Positions 8,217 to 17,498 are shown, counted from the first letter of the stretch. The stretch is DNA of 64,000 nt from Bradyrhizobium sp. C9 (GCF_002532045.1 NZ_NWTG01000002.1:248001-312000); one strand, 5' to 3'. The notes: generated by a model not told the origin, from the sequence alone. Made by a program: numbers and translations.

Positions 8217-9908
8217 TCACCCCGCCGCGGGGACGGCCTTCTCCGCCGGAGCGTTCCACGGCCGGTCCGGCGATGCGAGGCCGATCAGGCGGCCCTGGAT
8301 GAAGTCACAGCCCCATTCGCGCAGCATCACGGCGGCTTCTTCGTCCTGCACCCATTCGGCGACCGTCTTGATTTCAAGGCGGCGCGCGAGATCGATCAAC
8401 GTCTGCACGAAGGCGCGATCGTCGGCCGAGCGCACAATGTTCTGCACGAAGGCGCCGTCGATCTTGACGATGTCGACGCCGAGCTTGCGCAGATTGCGGA
8501 ACGAGGTGTAGCCGGCGCCGAAATCGTCGATCGCGATCCGGCTGCCGAAATTCTTCAGCCGCGTGACGAAGCCGCGGACGTCGTCGATATCCTGGATCGC
8601 GACCGTCTCGGTGATCTCGACGATCAGCCGCTCGCCGACGCCGGGATGCGCGCGCATCAGCGATTCGATGGTGGCCCACCAGTCCGGATCCATCGTGGTG
8701 TCCGGCGAGATGTTGAGGCTGAGCTGCACGCCGGGTGCCGCGGCAAGCTCGGCGATCGCAAGCTCCAGCACGCGGTGATCGACGAGCCGGATCAGGCCGA
8801 GCCGCTCGGCGACCGGCACGATGTCGGGCGCGAGCAGCGCACGGCCGTCGTCCTGCTCCATGCGGACCAGGCACTCGTAGAACGAAGGCTGCCGCGAGCG
8901 CGCATCGACCACCGGCTCGAAGCCGATCACGATGCGGCGCTCGTTCAGCGCGGTGACGATCTCGTCGGTGACGCGGATGTTGACGCGGCGCTGCGCGTCG
9001 CGCTCGACATTCGGCTTCCACAGCGCGAACGATCCGGCGCGGCGGCTCTTGGCGGCGTCCAGCGTCTCCTGGGCGCGATTGACCGCCTCCTCCGCCGACT
9101 TCGCATGGCGCGGGATGGTGACGGCGCCGATCGATGCCGTCACCGACACCGGGCCGGACCGGGTCGGCACCACCTCGTCGCGCACCGCGGCGAGGAAGCG
9201 CTCGGCGGCAACGTTGGTGTCGTCGACGGTGCAGTTGCGCAGGATCAGGCCGAACTTGTTGCCGGAGAAGCGGCCGAGCATGTCGCCGCTGCGCAGCCGG
9301 GCGCGAATCCGTTTCGCCACCTCGGCGATGACGGCGTCCGCGACGTCGAAACCGAACGCATCGTTGACCCGCGCCAGATGATCGATGCCGATCAGCATGA
9401 AGGCGCAGGAGGTGCGGAAGCGCGCGCACTCCTCGATCGACTCGGCGAGCGAGGCGATCAGATGGGTGCGGTTGAGCTCGTTGGTCAGCGGATCGTGCCG
9501 CGACAGCTTCAACAACTGCTCGTCGCGGGCATGCCGTTCATTGTTGATGCGGACGACGCCCTGCACGCGCGCCGGCCTGCCGTCGGCGCCGGCGAACCAG
9601 CAGCCGGTCTCCTCGATCCAGATCACCGGCGCCGAGGTCACGGCCCGCACGCCATACTCGATCCGGTAGGGAACGCCCTCGCCGCCCCGCGCCGGTCCGG
9701 TCTGGCCAAGCGCATCGGACCGAACCGAGCGTATTGGCTCGATCAGCTTTGCGAGCTCGGTGCCGCTGGCCAGCGCTGTGATCGGGATGTCGGGGAAGAC
9801 CGCCGCCGCATTGTCGCTCCAGGCAATCGCATCGCTCGCCAGGTCCCAGGCGAATGTCGCTTGGCCGAGCGAGGCGAGGATGCTGGCAGCTGGCGGGACA
9901 GGGAGCAT
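8217..9908 (-). CDS. EAL-domain protein with degenerate GGDEF
   Basis: This 563-residue cytoplasmic protein has a PAS-like N-terminus (about 1-125), a GGDEF-like domain (about 130-295) and an EAL domain (about 315-555). The GGDEF site near residue 213 reads SGNKF, so cyclase activity is unlikely. The EAL domain keeps most metal and catalytic positions (LNISPDT, EITETV, DDFGAGY, VKIDGAF, AEWVQDEE), but the signature itself reads ECLVR instead of EALVR; its Glu is retained. The best guess is a c-di-GMP phosphodiesterase whose GGDEF domain is structural or GTP-sensing. It stands alone on the minus strand, upstream of the amide operon. Confidence 0.88.
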   Translation of the reverse strand: MLPVPPAASILASLGQATFAWDLASDAIAWSDNAAAVFPDIPITALASGTELAKLIEPIRSVRSDALGQTGPARGGEGVPYRIEYGVRAVTSAPVIWIEETGCWFAGADGRPARVQGVVRINNERHARDEQLLKLSRHDPLTNELNRTHLIASLAESIEECARFRTSCAFMLIGIDHLARVNDAFGFDVADAVIAEVAKRIRARLRSGDMLGRFSGNKFGLILRNCTVDDTNVAAERFLAAVRDEVVPTRSGPVSVTASIGAVTIPRHAKSAEEAVNRAQETLDAAKSRRAGSFALWKPNVERDAQRRVNIRVTDEIVTALNERRIVIGFEPVVDARSRQPSFYECLVRMEQDDGRALLAPDIVPVAERLGLIRLVDHRVLELAIAELAAAPGVQLSLNISPDTTMDPDWWATIESLMRAHPGVGERLIVEITETVAIQDIDDVRGFVTRLKNFGSRIAIDDFGAGYTSFRNLRKLGVDIVKIDGAFVQNIVRSADDRAFVQTLIDLARRLEIKTVAEWVQDEEAAVMLREWGCDFIQGRLIGLASPDRPWNAPAEKAVPAAG

Positions 9909-10127
9909 CGACTATGTCTCGATTTGGGACGGCACCCGGTGATTCTACACACTCTCAAGATAGTGGTTCCGGTGAATCCAACGCTAGGAGAACTTGATAA
10001 ATAATCTGGAAACCACGTTTTCGACTGCCGCGGAACGAACTGGGGATGGCGGGCATGACCCTTGCCATGAGGGTGTTGCAGAGGGACGCAACGTCCCAAA
10101 CTATGACGCTCCAACCGGTCGCAGGCG

Positions 10128-10424
10128 ATGCTCGATATCGATCAATCAGAAGTCCAATCAGGGATCCTGGACGGCGAGTTCACCGACACGGCCGCGGCAA
10201 CCGGCACGGCGCTGGTGCCGCTGGCCGCGACCACCCATTGGGCGCCGAAGATCCCGCTGGCGCATGCCGATCCGTCGTTTGTGGCTCATCTGATCGCGAC
10301 CGCCGCCCACGAGCCGCAGACGCGCGGACAACGGCGTGGGTCATTGGCTGACGCGCAGAGCGCCTACGGCCCGCATGTCGACGAACGCCGCAGCGTCGCG
10401 CGGCGCACCCGGCAAATCATCTAG
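10128..10424 (+). CDS. Small conserved-looking hypothetical protein
   Basis: This 98-residue protein has the central segment DPSFVAHLIATAAHEPQTR followed by RRGSLADAQSAY, a pattern I recall from short uncharacterised rhizobial proteins. There is no signal peptide or membrane segment. The ATG at 10128 has only an AGG very close upstream and an in-frame stop lies eight codons before it, so this is the only start. Codon use looks coding. It converges on the next gene with a 16-base gap. I cannot assign a function. Confidence 0.55.
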   Translation: MLDIDQSEVQSGILDGEFTDTAAATGTALVPLAATTHWAPKIPLAHADPSFVAHLIATAAHEPQTRGQRRGSLADAQSAYGPHVDERRSVARRTRQII

Positions 10425-10440
10425 CCGATCATCTCGGGGA

Positions 10441-10911
10441 TCAGCGGGCCTTGACGGGCCGGTTGCCGTGGCTGTCCTGCGGCACGCCGCGGCGCAGCGA
10501 CATGTGGGAATGGATGCCGAGCCAGCGCCCGTCGGCCTGACGCGCGAGAATGATCGTCGCCCGCCCCGGACGATCGAAGCGGCTGCCGTCCGCATGGAAG
10601 CCGGTGCTCGTCCACGGCGTGATCACCGTCGCCATGCCGCCGTCGGCGCTGATCAGCACTTCCGTATGTTCGAGGTCGAAGGCGAAATCCGCGGTGCGGG
10701 GCCAGACATTGTCCCATTGCATCTCGGTCCAGCGCGCGCGGCCGTGGATCAGTTCCTGATAGGTGCCGAACGAGATGATGTCCGAATGCCAGAACGGACG
10801 GGCGGCCGCATAATCGACTGCCCTGACGCAGGCGGCGAACCGTTCCAGCCAGTCGAAGATCGATCGAGTGGTCGTCGAATCGGCAATCGGAAGGGCCGTT
10901 TCTCCGCTCAT
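10441..10911 (-). CDS. NTF2-like/SnoaL-like protein
   Basis: This 156-residue protein has the single cone-shaped NTF2-like fold typical of DUF4440/SnoaL-like proteins: SIFDWLERFAACVRAVDYAAARPFW, then a beta-rich stretch through TAFDLEHTEV-like strands, ending WLGIHSHMS. These proteins bind small ligands or catalyse isomerisations; no substrate can be named. The frame extends far upstream, but that part is the antisense of the neighbouring Pro/Ala-rich gene, so the ATG at 10911 is used. It follows the membrane-protein gene by 19 bases. Confidence 0.75.
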   Translation of the reverse strand: MSGETALPIADSTTTRSIFDWLERFAACVRAVDYAAARPFWHSDIISFGTYQELIHGRARWTEMQWDNVWPRTADFAFDLEHTEVLISADGGMATVITPWTSTGFHADGSRFDRPGRATIILARQADGRWLGIHSHMSLRRGVPQDSHGNRPVKAR

Positions 10912-10930
10912 GATCGTCCTCGATAACGCT

Positions 10931-11563
10931 CTAGCGTTGCGGCGCGTCCGGCGATGGCTGGCCGCCGGGCTGCAAATCCGGCGAGGCGACGGTGGGCTTG
11001 GGCGTGGACTGATCGAGCAGCACGGATTCCGCAACTGAGGTCGCCGGCGGGACCGGCGCGGCGGGCGCCGGCGTTGCGACAGGTGTCGGCTCGGGGCGCG
11101 GCGGCGCAGGCTCCACCGCAGGCGCGGGCCGCGGCGTCTCGACCGCTGCGGGCTGCGGCTTGCTGACCGGCGCTGGCGCCGGCGCAGCGACCATCGCACG
11201 GCGGCGGGTGCGCAGCGCAATTCCGGAAATGAAATCGACCAGCGCCAGCAGCGTCAGCAGGCAATAGGTCGAGTTGCCGAATTTCGGCCAGAGCACGAAT
11301 TCGGCGGCGGCCGCGCCGAACACGATCAGCGACAGCAGATGGTCGGTGAGGTATTTCGCGCCGGGGCGCGCGCCCTTGATGACCTCGAGCAGCAACAACA
11401 GCACGCCGGCGGCAAGCAGCATGTCACTGAGCGTGATCTGCCACTGCTCGCCCGACAGCAATGTCAGCCTGATCAGCGGGTCCGTGAAGGACACGCCGGG
11501 CATCAGGAAGGCGATGATGTTGTAGACCGCGAGCGGAACGAGCAGCAGCGGAAAACCGACCAT
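10931..11563 (-). CDS. Membrane protein with Pro/Ala-rich tail
   Basis: This 210-residue protein has four hydrophobic segments in its first 120 residues (FPLLLVPLAVYNIIAFLM, MLLAAGVLLLLLEVI, LLSLIVFGAAAAEFVLW, TYCLLTLLALVDFISGIAL). A basic RTRRRA motif and a low-complexity tail of about 90 residues rich in Pro, Ala and Val follow. The tail probably faces the cytoplasm by the positive-inside rule. I recognise no catalytic motif. It may be co-transcribed with the NTF2-like gene downstream. Confidence 0.75.
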   Translation of the reverse strand: MVGFPLLLVPLAVYNIIAFLMPGVSFTDPLIRLTLLSGEQWQITLSDMLLAAGVLLLLLEVIKGARPGAKYLTDHLLSLIVFGAAAAEFVLWPKFGNSTYCLLTLLALVDFISGIALRTRRRAMVAAPAPAPVSKPQPAAVETPRPAPAVEPAPPRPEPTPVATPAPAAPVPPATSVAESVLLDQSTPKPTVASPDLQPGGQPSPDAPQR

Positions 11564-11705
11564 CGGGCTTGCGCCTTATTCAGGGAGAACCAGCAATGCG
11601 GCGATGCTCATTGGCCTCGCCGCCGACGCGCCCGTGTTGACCGCACTCGTTGGCCGAATTCAGGCGCAGCGCCGCATGGCTGCGGCGCGACAGCCGAAGG
11701 TCCGA

Positions 11706-11891
11706 TCAGGACTCTTTCTTGGCCTTCAGGACCTGGCGGCCCTTGTACATGCCGGTCTTCAGGTCGAGGTGGTGCGGACGGCGCAGTTCGCCGGAGTCCT
11801 TGTCCTCGACGTAGGTCGGAGTCTTGATCGCATCGGCCGAACGGCGCATGCCACGGCGTGACGGCGAGGTTTTTCTTCTGGGAACGGCCAT
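11706..11891 (-). CDS. rpmF: 50S ribosomal protein L32
   Basis: This 61-residue basic protein begins [20 protein letters not shown], the hallmark N-terminus of bL32, and ends [18 protein letters not shown]. It is part of the large ribosomal subunit. It has no cysteines, so it is the zinc-free form. GAGG lies eight bases before the ATG. It is followed downstream by an unrelated membrane-protein gene. Confidence 0.96.
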   Translation of the reverse strand: MAVPRRKTSPSRRGMRRSADAIKTPTYVEDKDSGELRRPHHLDLKTGMYKGRQVLKAKKES

Positions 11892-12048
11892 GACGGTGTC
11901 CTCTAGGGTGTTGCGGAGGCATCGTCCGAAATGCGGACGGGCTCAGCGCTTCGAAGCGCAAGCTGCGATGCCGGTAAGGCCGCGCTTATAGAGGAAGGGA
12001 CCGCGTAAATCTAGGCCCGGAGACAGCAAAATCCGCCCGAAATCCCGC

Positions 12049-12792
12049 TCAAGAACCGCGATTTTCGCGCCAGCAGCGCGTTACCGAGTTGGCTCGGGCC
12101 ATGTAGGTGCCGGACAGCCTGCGGACCCCCGGACCCGGGTTCCGGGCACTCCTTTTGACCGGATTCGGCAGAATCGCCGCCAAAAGCGCCGCCTCCCGGG
12201 GTGACAGCTCCGCCGCCGACCGGCCAAAGGCATATTGGGCACCGGCCTCGGCGCCAAACTGCCCGGATGGCCCCATTTCCGCGATGTTGAGATAGATTTC
12301 CAGGATCCGCTGCTTGGGCAGCACGAAATCGATCCAGAGCGCCAGCGGCAGTTCCAGTCCCTTGCGGATCACGCTGCGGCCGGGCCACAGGAACAGGTTC
12401 TTGGCCACCTGTTGGGTGATGGTCGAGCCGCCGCGCGCCGCCTCACCGTCGCTGGCATCGTCGATCACCTCGCGCAGCGCCCCCCAGTCGACTCCCCGGT
12501 GCTTGCAGAAATGGGCGTCCTCCGAGCCGACCACCGACCGCGGTAAATAGGGCGACATGGCGCCGAAATCGATCCAATGCCGCGTCACCGGGGCCCCTCG
12601 CAGGGTCCGCCATGCCATCAGGGCCGAAACTGGCTGACCGGTGCGGTAGAACGGCGTCACCAGATAGGGCAGCAACAGCAGGGCCAGCAAAAGCAGCAAT
12701 AAAATCCGGACAATGCGCAAAGCTGGGGTTTCCGGGGAGGACCTTTCCAGGGAGGATTTGGGAGCCTTCAGCCAGAACACGGCCGGCGTCAT
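12049..12792 (-). CDS. mtgA: Monofunctional peptidoglycan transglycosylase
   Basis: This 247-residue protein has one N-terminal membrane anchor ([19 protein letters not shown]) and a GT51 glycosyltransferase domain: [17 protein letters not shown] containing the catalytic Glu, then [41 protein letters not shown] and [10 protein letters not shown]. It polymerises lipid II into glycan strands in the periplasm. There is no transpeptidase domain, hence monofunctional. The gene is divergent from the prenyl diphosphate synthase gene. Length and motifs are normal. Confidence 0.95.
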   Translation of the reverse strand: MTPAVFWLKAPKSSLERSSPETPALRIVRILLLLLLALLLLPYLVTPFYRTGQPVSALMAWRTLRGAPVTRHWIDFGAMSPYLPRSVVGSEDAHFCKHRGVDWGALREVIDDASDGEAARGGSTITQQVAKNLFLWPGRSVIRKGLELPLALWIDFVLPKQRILEIYLNIAEMGPSGQFGAEAGAQYAFGRSAAELSPREAALLAAILPNPVKRSARNPGPGVRRLSGTYMARANSVTRCWRENRGS

Positions 12793-12920
12793 CAGACGTC
12801 AATGGGATAATTCACGGTTTTTCCAGCACTTTTAAGGCGCAATCCGTCGCAGGGCGGGAATTGACGAAGCCGATCCCATCAACGATTGTCCGGCCGAAAA
12901 TCGATCTGGAGCAATTCTTA

Positions 12921-13841
12921 ATGACGACCGGTACTGCAGAGTTTTCCAAGCGGCTGGACCAGGCCGCGGAGGATACCGAAGCCCTGCTCGCCAAACTGCT
13001 GTCCGATGCGGCCGAGAGCGACGAGATCGTGCGCCCGAAGCGGCTGATCGAGGCCATGCGCTACTCGAGCCTCGGCGGCGGCAAGCGGCTGCGGCCGTTC
13101 CTTGCGGTCGAGAGCGCCGCGGTGTTCGGCATCCCGCGCGAATCCGCCCTGCTGGTGGGCGCCGCGCTCGAATGCATCCACTGCTACTCGCTGATCCACG
13201 ACGATCTGCCGGCGATGGACAATTCCGATCTGCGCCGCGGCCGCCCGACCCTGCACAAGGCCTATGACGACGCCACCGCGATCCTCGCCGGCGACGCGCT
13301 GCTGACGATTGCCTTCGACATCATCACCCGCGATGCGATCCACAAGGACGCCCAGGTGCGCCTGCTCTTGACCCGCGCGCTGGCGCGCGCCTCCGGCATC
13401 GGCGGCATGGCCGGCGGCCAGATCCTCGACCTCGCCGGCGAAGGCCGGTTCGGCGACCGCGAGCCAGTCGACGTCGCGCGCGTGCAGCAGATGAAGACCG
13501 GCGCGCTGCTCCGCTTCGGCTGCATCGCCGGCGCGATCCTCGGCCAGGCCTCGCAGAAGGAATACCAGGCGCTCGACGATTACGGCAAAGCGCTCGGCGA
13601 AGCCTTCCAGATCGCCGATGATCTGCTCGACGTCGAGGGCGACGCCGCCGCATTGGGCAAGCCCGCAGGCGCCGACGCCGTGCTCGGCAAGACCACCTTC
13701 GTCACCCAGCTCGGCATCGACGGCGCCAAGCAGCGCGTGCGCGACCTGCTGGCGCGGGCCGATGCCGCATTGTCGGTGTTCGGCGACCGCGGCGACGTGC
13801 TGCGCGCAGCGGCCCGCTTCGTCGCCGAGCGCAAGAACTAG
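12921..13841 (+). CDS. ispA: Polyprenyl (farnesyl-type) diphosphate synthase
   Basis: This 306-residue all-alpha prenyltransferase contains the first Asp-rich motif DDLPAMDNSDLRRGRPT and the second DDLLD, with GGGKRLRPFL for diphosphate binding and KTG near the middle. It condenses isopentenyl diphosphate with allylic diphosphates. The small residues before the first Asp motif fit a farnesyl- or geranylgeranyl-type enzyme; which product is made is uncertain. The open frame reaches back to 12612, but the ATG at 12921 with GGAG nine bases upstream starts the family domain. It supplies precursors for quinones, hopanoids or undecaprenyl phosphate, next to mtgA, which consumes a polyprenyl carrier. 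Confidence 0.88.
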   Translation: MTTGTAEFSKRLDQAAEDTEALLAKLLSDAAESDEIVRPKRLIEAMRYSSLGGGKRLRPFLAVESAAVFGIPRESALLVGAALECIHCYSLIHDDLPAMDNSDLRRGRPTLHKAYDDATAILAGDALLTIAFDIITRDAIHKDAQVRLLLTRALARASGIGGMAGGQILDLAGEGRFGDREPVDVARVQQMKTGALLRFGCIAGAILGQASQKEYQALDDYGKALGEAFQIADDLLDVEGDAAALGKPAGADAVLGKTTFVTQLGIDGAKQRVRDLLARADAALSVFGDRGDVLRAAARFVAERKN

Positions 13842-13857
13842 CTGGAAATCGCCCGAA

Positions 13858-14538
13858 ATGAACAAGGAGTTCGACGACCGCCTTGTTCGTTTCCGCAAGC
13901 TGCCGATGCCGGTCCGCGTCGTGGTGGGCCGGCCGCGCACCTTCATTTCGATCGTGGTCGGCATCATCGTCGCGCTGTTGATGCCCGGCTCGCTACGCCT
14001 CGTCACGCGCCTGCTTGCCGGCTGGGACGCTTTTGCCGCGCTCTATCTCGTGCTCGCCTATGTGATGATGCTGCGCTGTGGCGTCGCCCACATCAAGCGC
14101 AGCGCCATATTGCAGGACGACGGCCGTTTCCTGATCCTGCTGGTGACCGCATTCGGCGCGCTGGCGAGCCTCTTGGCCATCGTGTTCGAGCTCGGCGCAT
14201 CCAAGGGCAGCCCGACCGGGCTGGCGGTGGCAATCGTCACCATCACGCTGTCATGGACGATGGTCCACACCGCATTCGCACTGCACTACGCCCACGAGTT
14301 CTACCGCGGCAAGGCGCCCGGCGGATTGCAGTTTCCGAGTGGCGATGAACATACCGACGCCGATTACTGGGATTTCGTCTATTTCTCGTTCGTGATCGGC
14401 ATGACCGCGCAGGTCTCCGATGTCGGCATCACCGACAAGATCATCCGCCGCACCGCGACCGTGCACGGCATCATCTCGTTCGTGTTCAACACCGCGCTGC
14501 TGGCCCTGATGGTGAACATCGCCGCGAGCCTGATCTAG
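13858..14538 (+). CDS. DUF1345 family membrane protein
   Basis: This 226-residue protein has about five membrane segments (FISIVVGIIVALLMPG, FAALYLVLAYVMML, FLILLVTAFGALASLLAIVF, LAVAIVTITLSWTMVHTAFA, ending TALLALMVNIAASLI). The conserved region ALHYAHEFYRG followed by DYWDFVYFSFVIGMTAQVSD marks DUF1345. The function is unknown. It starts 16 bases after the prenyl synthase stop and is probably co-transcribed with it. The frame's upstream extension overlaps ispA out of frame and is rejected. Confidence 0.85.
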   Translation: MNKEFDDRLVRFRKLPMPVRVVVGRPRTFISIVVGIIVALLMPGSLRLVTRLLAGWDAFAALYLVLAYVMMLRCGVAHIKRSAILQDDGRFLILLVTAFGALASLLAIVFELGASKGSPTGLAVAIVTITLSWTMVHTAFALHYAHEFYRGKAPGGLQFPSGDEHTDADYWDFVYFSFVIGMTAQVSDVGITDKIIRRTATVHGIISFVFNTALLALMVNIAASLI

Positions 14539-14548
14539 CCGCTGCGCG

Positions 14549-16438
14549 CTAGTTGCAGACCTCGACATTGCCGACGTTGCCGCCGGGGCCGCCGCCGCCG
14601 CGGTACTCGAGATGGCAGCCGCGCCTGACCGGGCGGCACAGATAGGCATCGCACATGATCTGACCGCTGCCGCCGCCTTCCGCCCTTGCACGGCCCTGCG
14701 GGCGCGGAATCTCTGCGGACGGGACCTGTGGCTCGCGCTGCGGTCGGAAGGCGCGTTCGCGGTCACGGCGCGACGGACGCTCGTCGCTGTCGCGCTTGGC
14801 GACCGGCTTCCGCTCTCGCCGCTTCTCGCATTCATTGTCGTCGTTGAGGAACGAGCCCTCGGCGCACACGATCCTGCTGCAGCGATCGCCGTCAGCCTTG
14901 TAGCCATGCTCGCAGACCAGCGGGCAGACGCGGGACTGCTTCAGCTTGACGGCATCGAGGGTGTCGACGCTCGCGGTCTTGATGTCGAGCTTGGTGCCGG
15001 CATAGCGGTTGAACAGCGTCAGCGAGCGCTGCGAGGCTGCGTTCCAGTCGCCATCGACGGTTCCGGTCAGGCATCCGACGCGGCGCAACTCGGTCTGCAC
15101 CGACTTGACCACATCCACCTCGGGTGAGCCGGTGGCCAATGCGGCCACGGTCGTGGTCTTTTCGGGAGCAGCCGGCGGTGCGGCCGCAGCCTGCGTTGCC
15201 GCTTGACCGGTCGCCGCCGTGTTCGTCGCGGCACGATCGGCCAGCGCCGCATCCGCCTGCCGCTTCTGCTCGGCGGCCGCGGCCTGCTCCTGTGCGACCT
15301 GCTTGGCCCGTTCCGCGGCAAGACGCGCGGCTTCAGCAGCCTTCGCATCCGCCTCGGCCTTGGCCTGCTGCGTCTTTTGCGCGCCTTCGGCGGCGAGCCG
15401 GGCGCGCTCCTGCTCGGCCAGATGCGCCTTCTCGGTGGCAGCCACGCGCGCGTCCTCGGCGCTGAACTTCTCCAGCTGCAACCTGGCGAGGTTGGCGTAG
15501 TAGCCGCTCGGATATTGGGCGAGGAAGGCGTTCATCGCGCTCTTGTTGCCGATCTGCAGCGCCAGCTCGTAATCGCGCCGGGCCTCCGACTGCGGCGTCG
15601 GTGCCGGCGCTGTAGGCGCGGCAGCGGCGGCGGCGGGCGCCGGTTTGGCCGGCGCCGGCACCAGCGGCACGTCCTCGCCGCCGAGCGAGCCATAGACGAA
15701 CGGCTCCTGGCGGTTGTTGGTGGTCTTCAGCACCTCATCTCGGACATAGCCGAAGGCGCGGCGCACATCGAGACCGGGGGTCGGCAGAAACTTCGACAGC
15801 GCGATCGTGAACGGGCTGTTCTTGCCGTCGCCATCAGCCGCTGTGGAGCCGGCCTTCGCCGAATAGGCGATCAGCACGTTCGGGCTGGTCGGCTCGACCT
15901 TGGCGAGCCCCTGCCCGATCGCCCGGGTCGCCAGCGTCCGCTTCATGGTCTTGGCGAACGGATTGTCGCGGCAGGCGTCGAGGATCACCAGCCGCAGCTT
16001 CCGCGCCGGCTCGATCGCGACCAGGATGCGGTCGAGCGAAAACGCCTCGTCATAGACGTCGGTATCGCGCTCCAGGCGGGCGTCGACCGGGATCAGATAA
16101 TTGGCGCCGTCGACCTCGATGCCGTGGCCGGCGTAGTAGACCAGCGCGATGTCAGCCTCGCGAGCGAGGTCGGCGAATTCGCGCAGCGCGCGGCGGGTCT
16201 CGACGGCCGGGAGGTCCTTGCGGAAGTCGACCACGTCGAAGCCGGCAGTCTTCAACGTCGCGGCCATCACCGAGGCATCGTTGACCGGGTTGGCCAGCGG
16301 CGCAGTGTTCCGATAGGCCGAATTGCCAAGCACCAGCGCCACGCGCTTCTCGGCGAAGGCCGGCTGGCAGGCGATCATCAGCAACGCCGCGACGGCGAGC
16401 AGCAACCGATTCAAGCTCAAGAACCCAGACCCGTTCAT
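14549..16438 (-). CDS. Secreted caspase-family protein (metacaspase-like)
   Basis: This 629-residue protein has a signal peptide (1-29, ending PAFA) and a C14 caspase-like domain at about 31-270. The catalytic pair is visible as His105 in VYYAGHG and Cys156 in ILDACRDNP. A long Ala/Glu/Lys-rich predicted coiled coil spans roughly 315-410. A peptidoglycan-binding-like segment follows (VKSVQTELRRVGCLTGTVDG), then a Cys-rich, Arg-rich tail to the end (CPLVCEHGYKADGDRC, IMCDAYLCRP). Bacterial orthocaspases cleave after Arg/Lys; the target is unknown. Export plus a possible wall-binding module suggests a role in the envelope. The gene is divergent from a lipoprotein gene. Confidence 0.88.
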   Translation of the reverse strand: MNGSGFLSLNRLLLAVAALLMIACQPAFAEKRVALVLGNSAYRNTAPLANPVNDASVMAATLKTAGFDVVDFRKDLPAVETRRALREFADLAREADIALVYYAGHGIEVDGANYLIPVDARLERDTDVYDEAFSLDRILVAIEPARKLRLVILDACRDNPFAKTMKRTLATRAIGQGLAKVEPTSPNVLIAYSAKAGSTAADGDGKNSPFTIALSKFLPTPGLDVRRAFGYVRDEVLKTTNNRQEPFVYGSLGGEDVPLVPAPAKPAPAAAAAAPTAPAPTPQSEARRDYELALQIGNKSAMNAFLAQYPSGYYANLARLQLEKFSAEDARVAATEKAHLAEQERARLAAEGAQKTQQAKAEADAKAAEAARLAAERAKQVAQEQAAAAEQKRQADAALADRAATNTAATGQAATQAAAAPPAAPEKTTTVAALATGSPEVDVVKSVQTELRRVGCLTGTVDGDWNAASQRSLTLFNRYAGTKLDIKTASVDTLDAVKLKQSRVCPLVCEHGYKADGDRCSRIVCAEGSFLNDDNECEKRRERKPVAKRDSDERPSRRDRERAFRPQREPQVPSAEIPRPQGRARAEGGGSGQIMCDAYLCRPVRRGCHLEYRGGGGPGGNVGNVEVCN

Positions 16439-16640
16439 GGCGACACTCTGGCCGTTTTAGCACGCAGGTCCGTTTACCAGAAGCAAGCGGGGCGCTTTGT
16501 GAGGCGCCTCACGATCGGCGACGGCGTGGACCATGCCATCCTGACTGTTAGTCGACGAAACGGACCGGTGGTTCGGATTTGGCGGGTCGCGAGATTTCGT
16601 GCACGATCAAGCCAACAAGAACAGAACCACGGAGGACATG

Positions 16641-17057
16641 ATGCAGGGCACAAGCGCGGCGGTTCCAACCGCCGGAGCCGGCAAGGTCCGCAACAAGGCC
16701 AGAAACCTCCTCGCCCTCGCACTGCTGGCCGGCTGCGCCGCGGGCTGCGGCCTGGTCGACGCCGTGTTCGACGGCTTCAAGCACGCCAAAGCCGTCGAGA
16801 ACGACCTCTTTGCGATGGTCGGGGTCAAACCGGCGGTCAGCTTCAACTGGCACAATGGCCGGCTCACGTCGGTGACTGTCACCTTCCCGAACCTGCTCCA
16901 GGACAAGCCATTGCAGGAACTTGCCGACGCAGCGCGCACCGCAGTCGGCAAGGAATTCAAGCAGCGCGCCGACAACGTCGTGCTCGCGTTCGCGCTGGGA
17001 CCGTCCGAGACACCGGTGGTGCAAGCGGACCCAACCCAGGGCAAGAACTTGCCTTGA
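16641..17057 (+). CDS. Putative lipoprotein of unknown function
   Basis: This protein of about 138 residues has a hydrophobic segment LLALALLAGC ending in a lipobox-like LAGC, so a lipid-anchored envelope protein is likely. The mature part (VDAVFDGFKHAKAVEN...) has no domain I recognise, though the strand pattern VSFNWHNGRLTSVTVTFPN looks like a small alpha/beta fold. Two adjacent ATGs occur at 16638 and 16641; GGAGG at 16631-16635 is better spaced for the second. It is divergent from the caspase-like gene, and a shared regulatory region is possible. Confidence 0.7.
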   Translation: MQGTSAAVPTAGAGKVRNKARNLLALALLAGCAAGCGLVDAVFDGFKHAKAVENDLFAMVGVKPAVSFNWHNGRLTSVTVTFPNLLQDKPLQELADAARTAVGKEFKQRADNVVLAFALGPSETPVVQADPTQGKNLP

Positions 17058-17063
17058 GCGGAT

Positions 17064-17498
17064 TTATTCCCCGCCTTGCGTGACGTGCTCCTGATATTGC
17101 GGCAGGTCGTCCAGTATCTCGTACCACGGAGCCTTGGAGCCGACGAAGATATGCGCGGTCGGCCGGATCGTCGGCGCATCGCGCAGCGTGCCCATCGTGA
17201 CATGGACATAGGCGCCATCGCGGACGCGCGAATACAGCAGCGACCCGCAGCGGCCGCAATGCGCGTCGTGGGTGAGCTCATCGCCATAGATCAAAAGACC
17301 CTCGGCGCCGCGGGTGACAGTAAACTTCTCGCGCACGATGCCTGCGAACGGCTTGAACGCCGAGCCTGTGGTGCGCCGGCAGTTCGAACAGTGACAATTC
17401 AGCGCATAGCCGAACGCGTCGGCCACCTCGTAGCGTACATCGCGGCAGAAGCACTCGCCGGTCAGGATAGTTTCATTCGAATTTGCAGATGCGGTCAC
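17064..17498 (-). CDS. GFA-family zinc protein
   Basis: This protein of about 144 residues has the glutathione-dependent formaldehyde-activating (GFA) fold: GECFCRDVRYEV, CHCSNCRRTTGSAF and HCGRCGSLLYS provide the cysteines that bind two zinc ions. Most family members are uncharacterised, and true formaldehyde activation should not be assumed. GAGGAG lies six bases before a GTG at 17498, while the ATG at 17534 has no ribosome-binding site, so the shorter form is used. It converges on the lipoprotein gene. Confidence 0.85.
   Translation of the reverse strand: MTASANSNETILTGECFCRDVRYEVADAFGYALNCHCSNCRRTTGSAFKPFAGIVREKFTVTRGAEGLLIYGDELTHDAHCGRCGSLLYSRVRDGAYVHVTMGTLRDAPTIRPTAHIFVGSKAPWYEILDDLPQYQEHVTQGGE

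Noticed and set aside
8208..10004. Plus-strand open frame of 598 codons opposite the EAL gene
   Set aside because: The translation is His/Asp/Arg-rich nonsense, while the minus-strand frame has intact EAL motifs.
12612..12920. N-terminal extension of the prenyl synthase gene
   Set aside because: The open frame upstream of 12921 is antisense to mtgA and crosses the divergent promoter region. The family domain starts at the ATG at 12921.
15203..17083. Plus-strand open frame of 626 codons opposite the caspase-like gene
   Set aside because: It is an antisense shadow that also runs across the divergent promoter region. No recognisable domain or ribosome-binding site is present.
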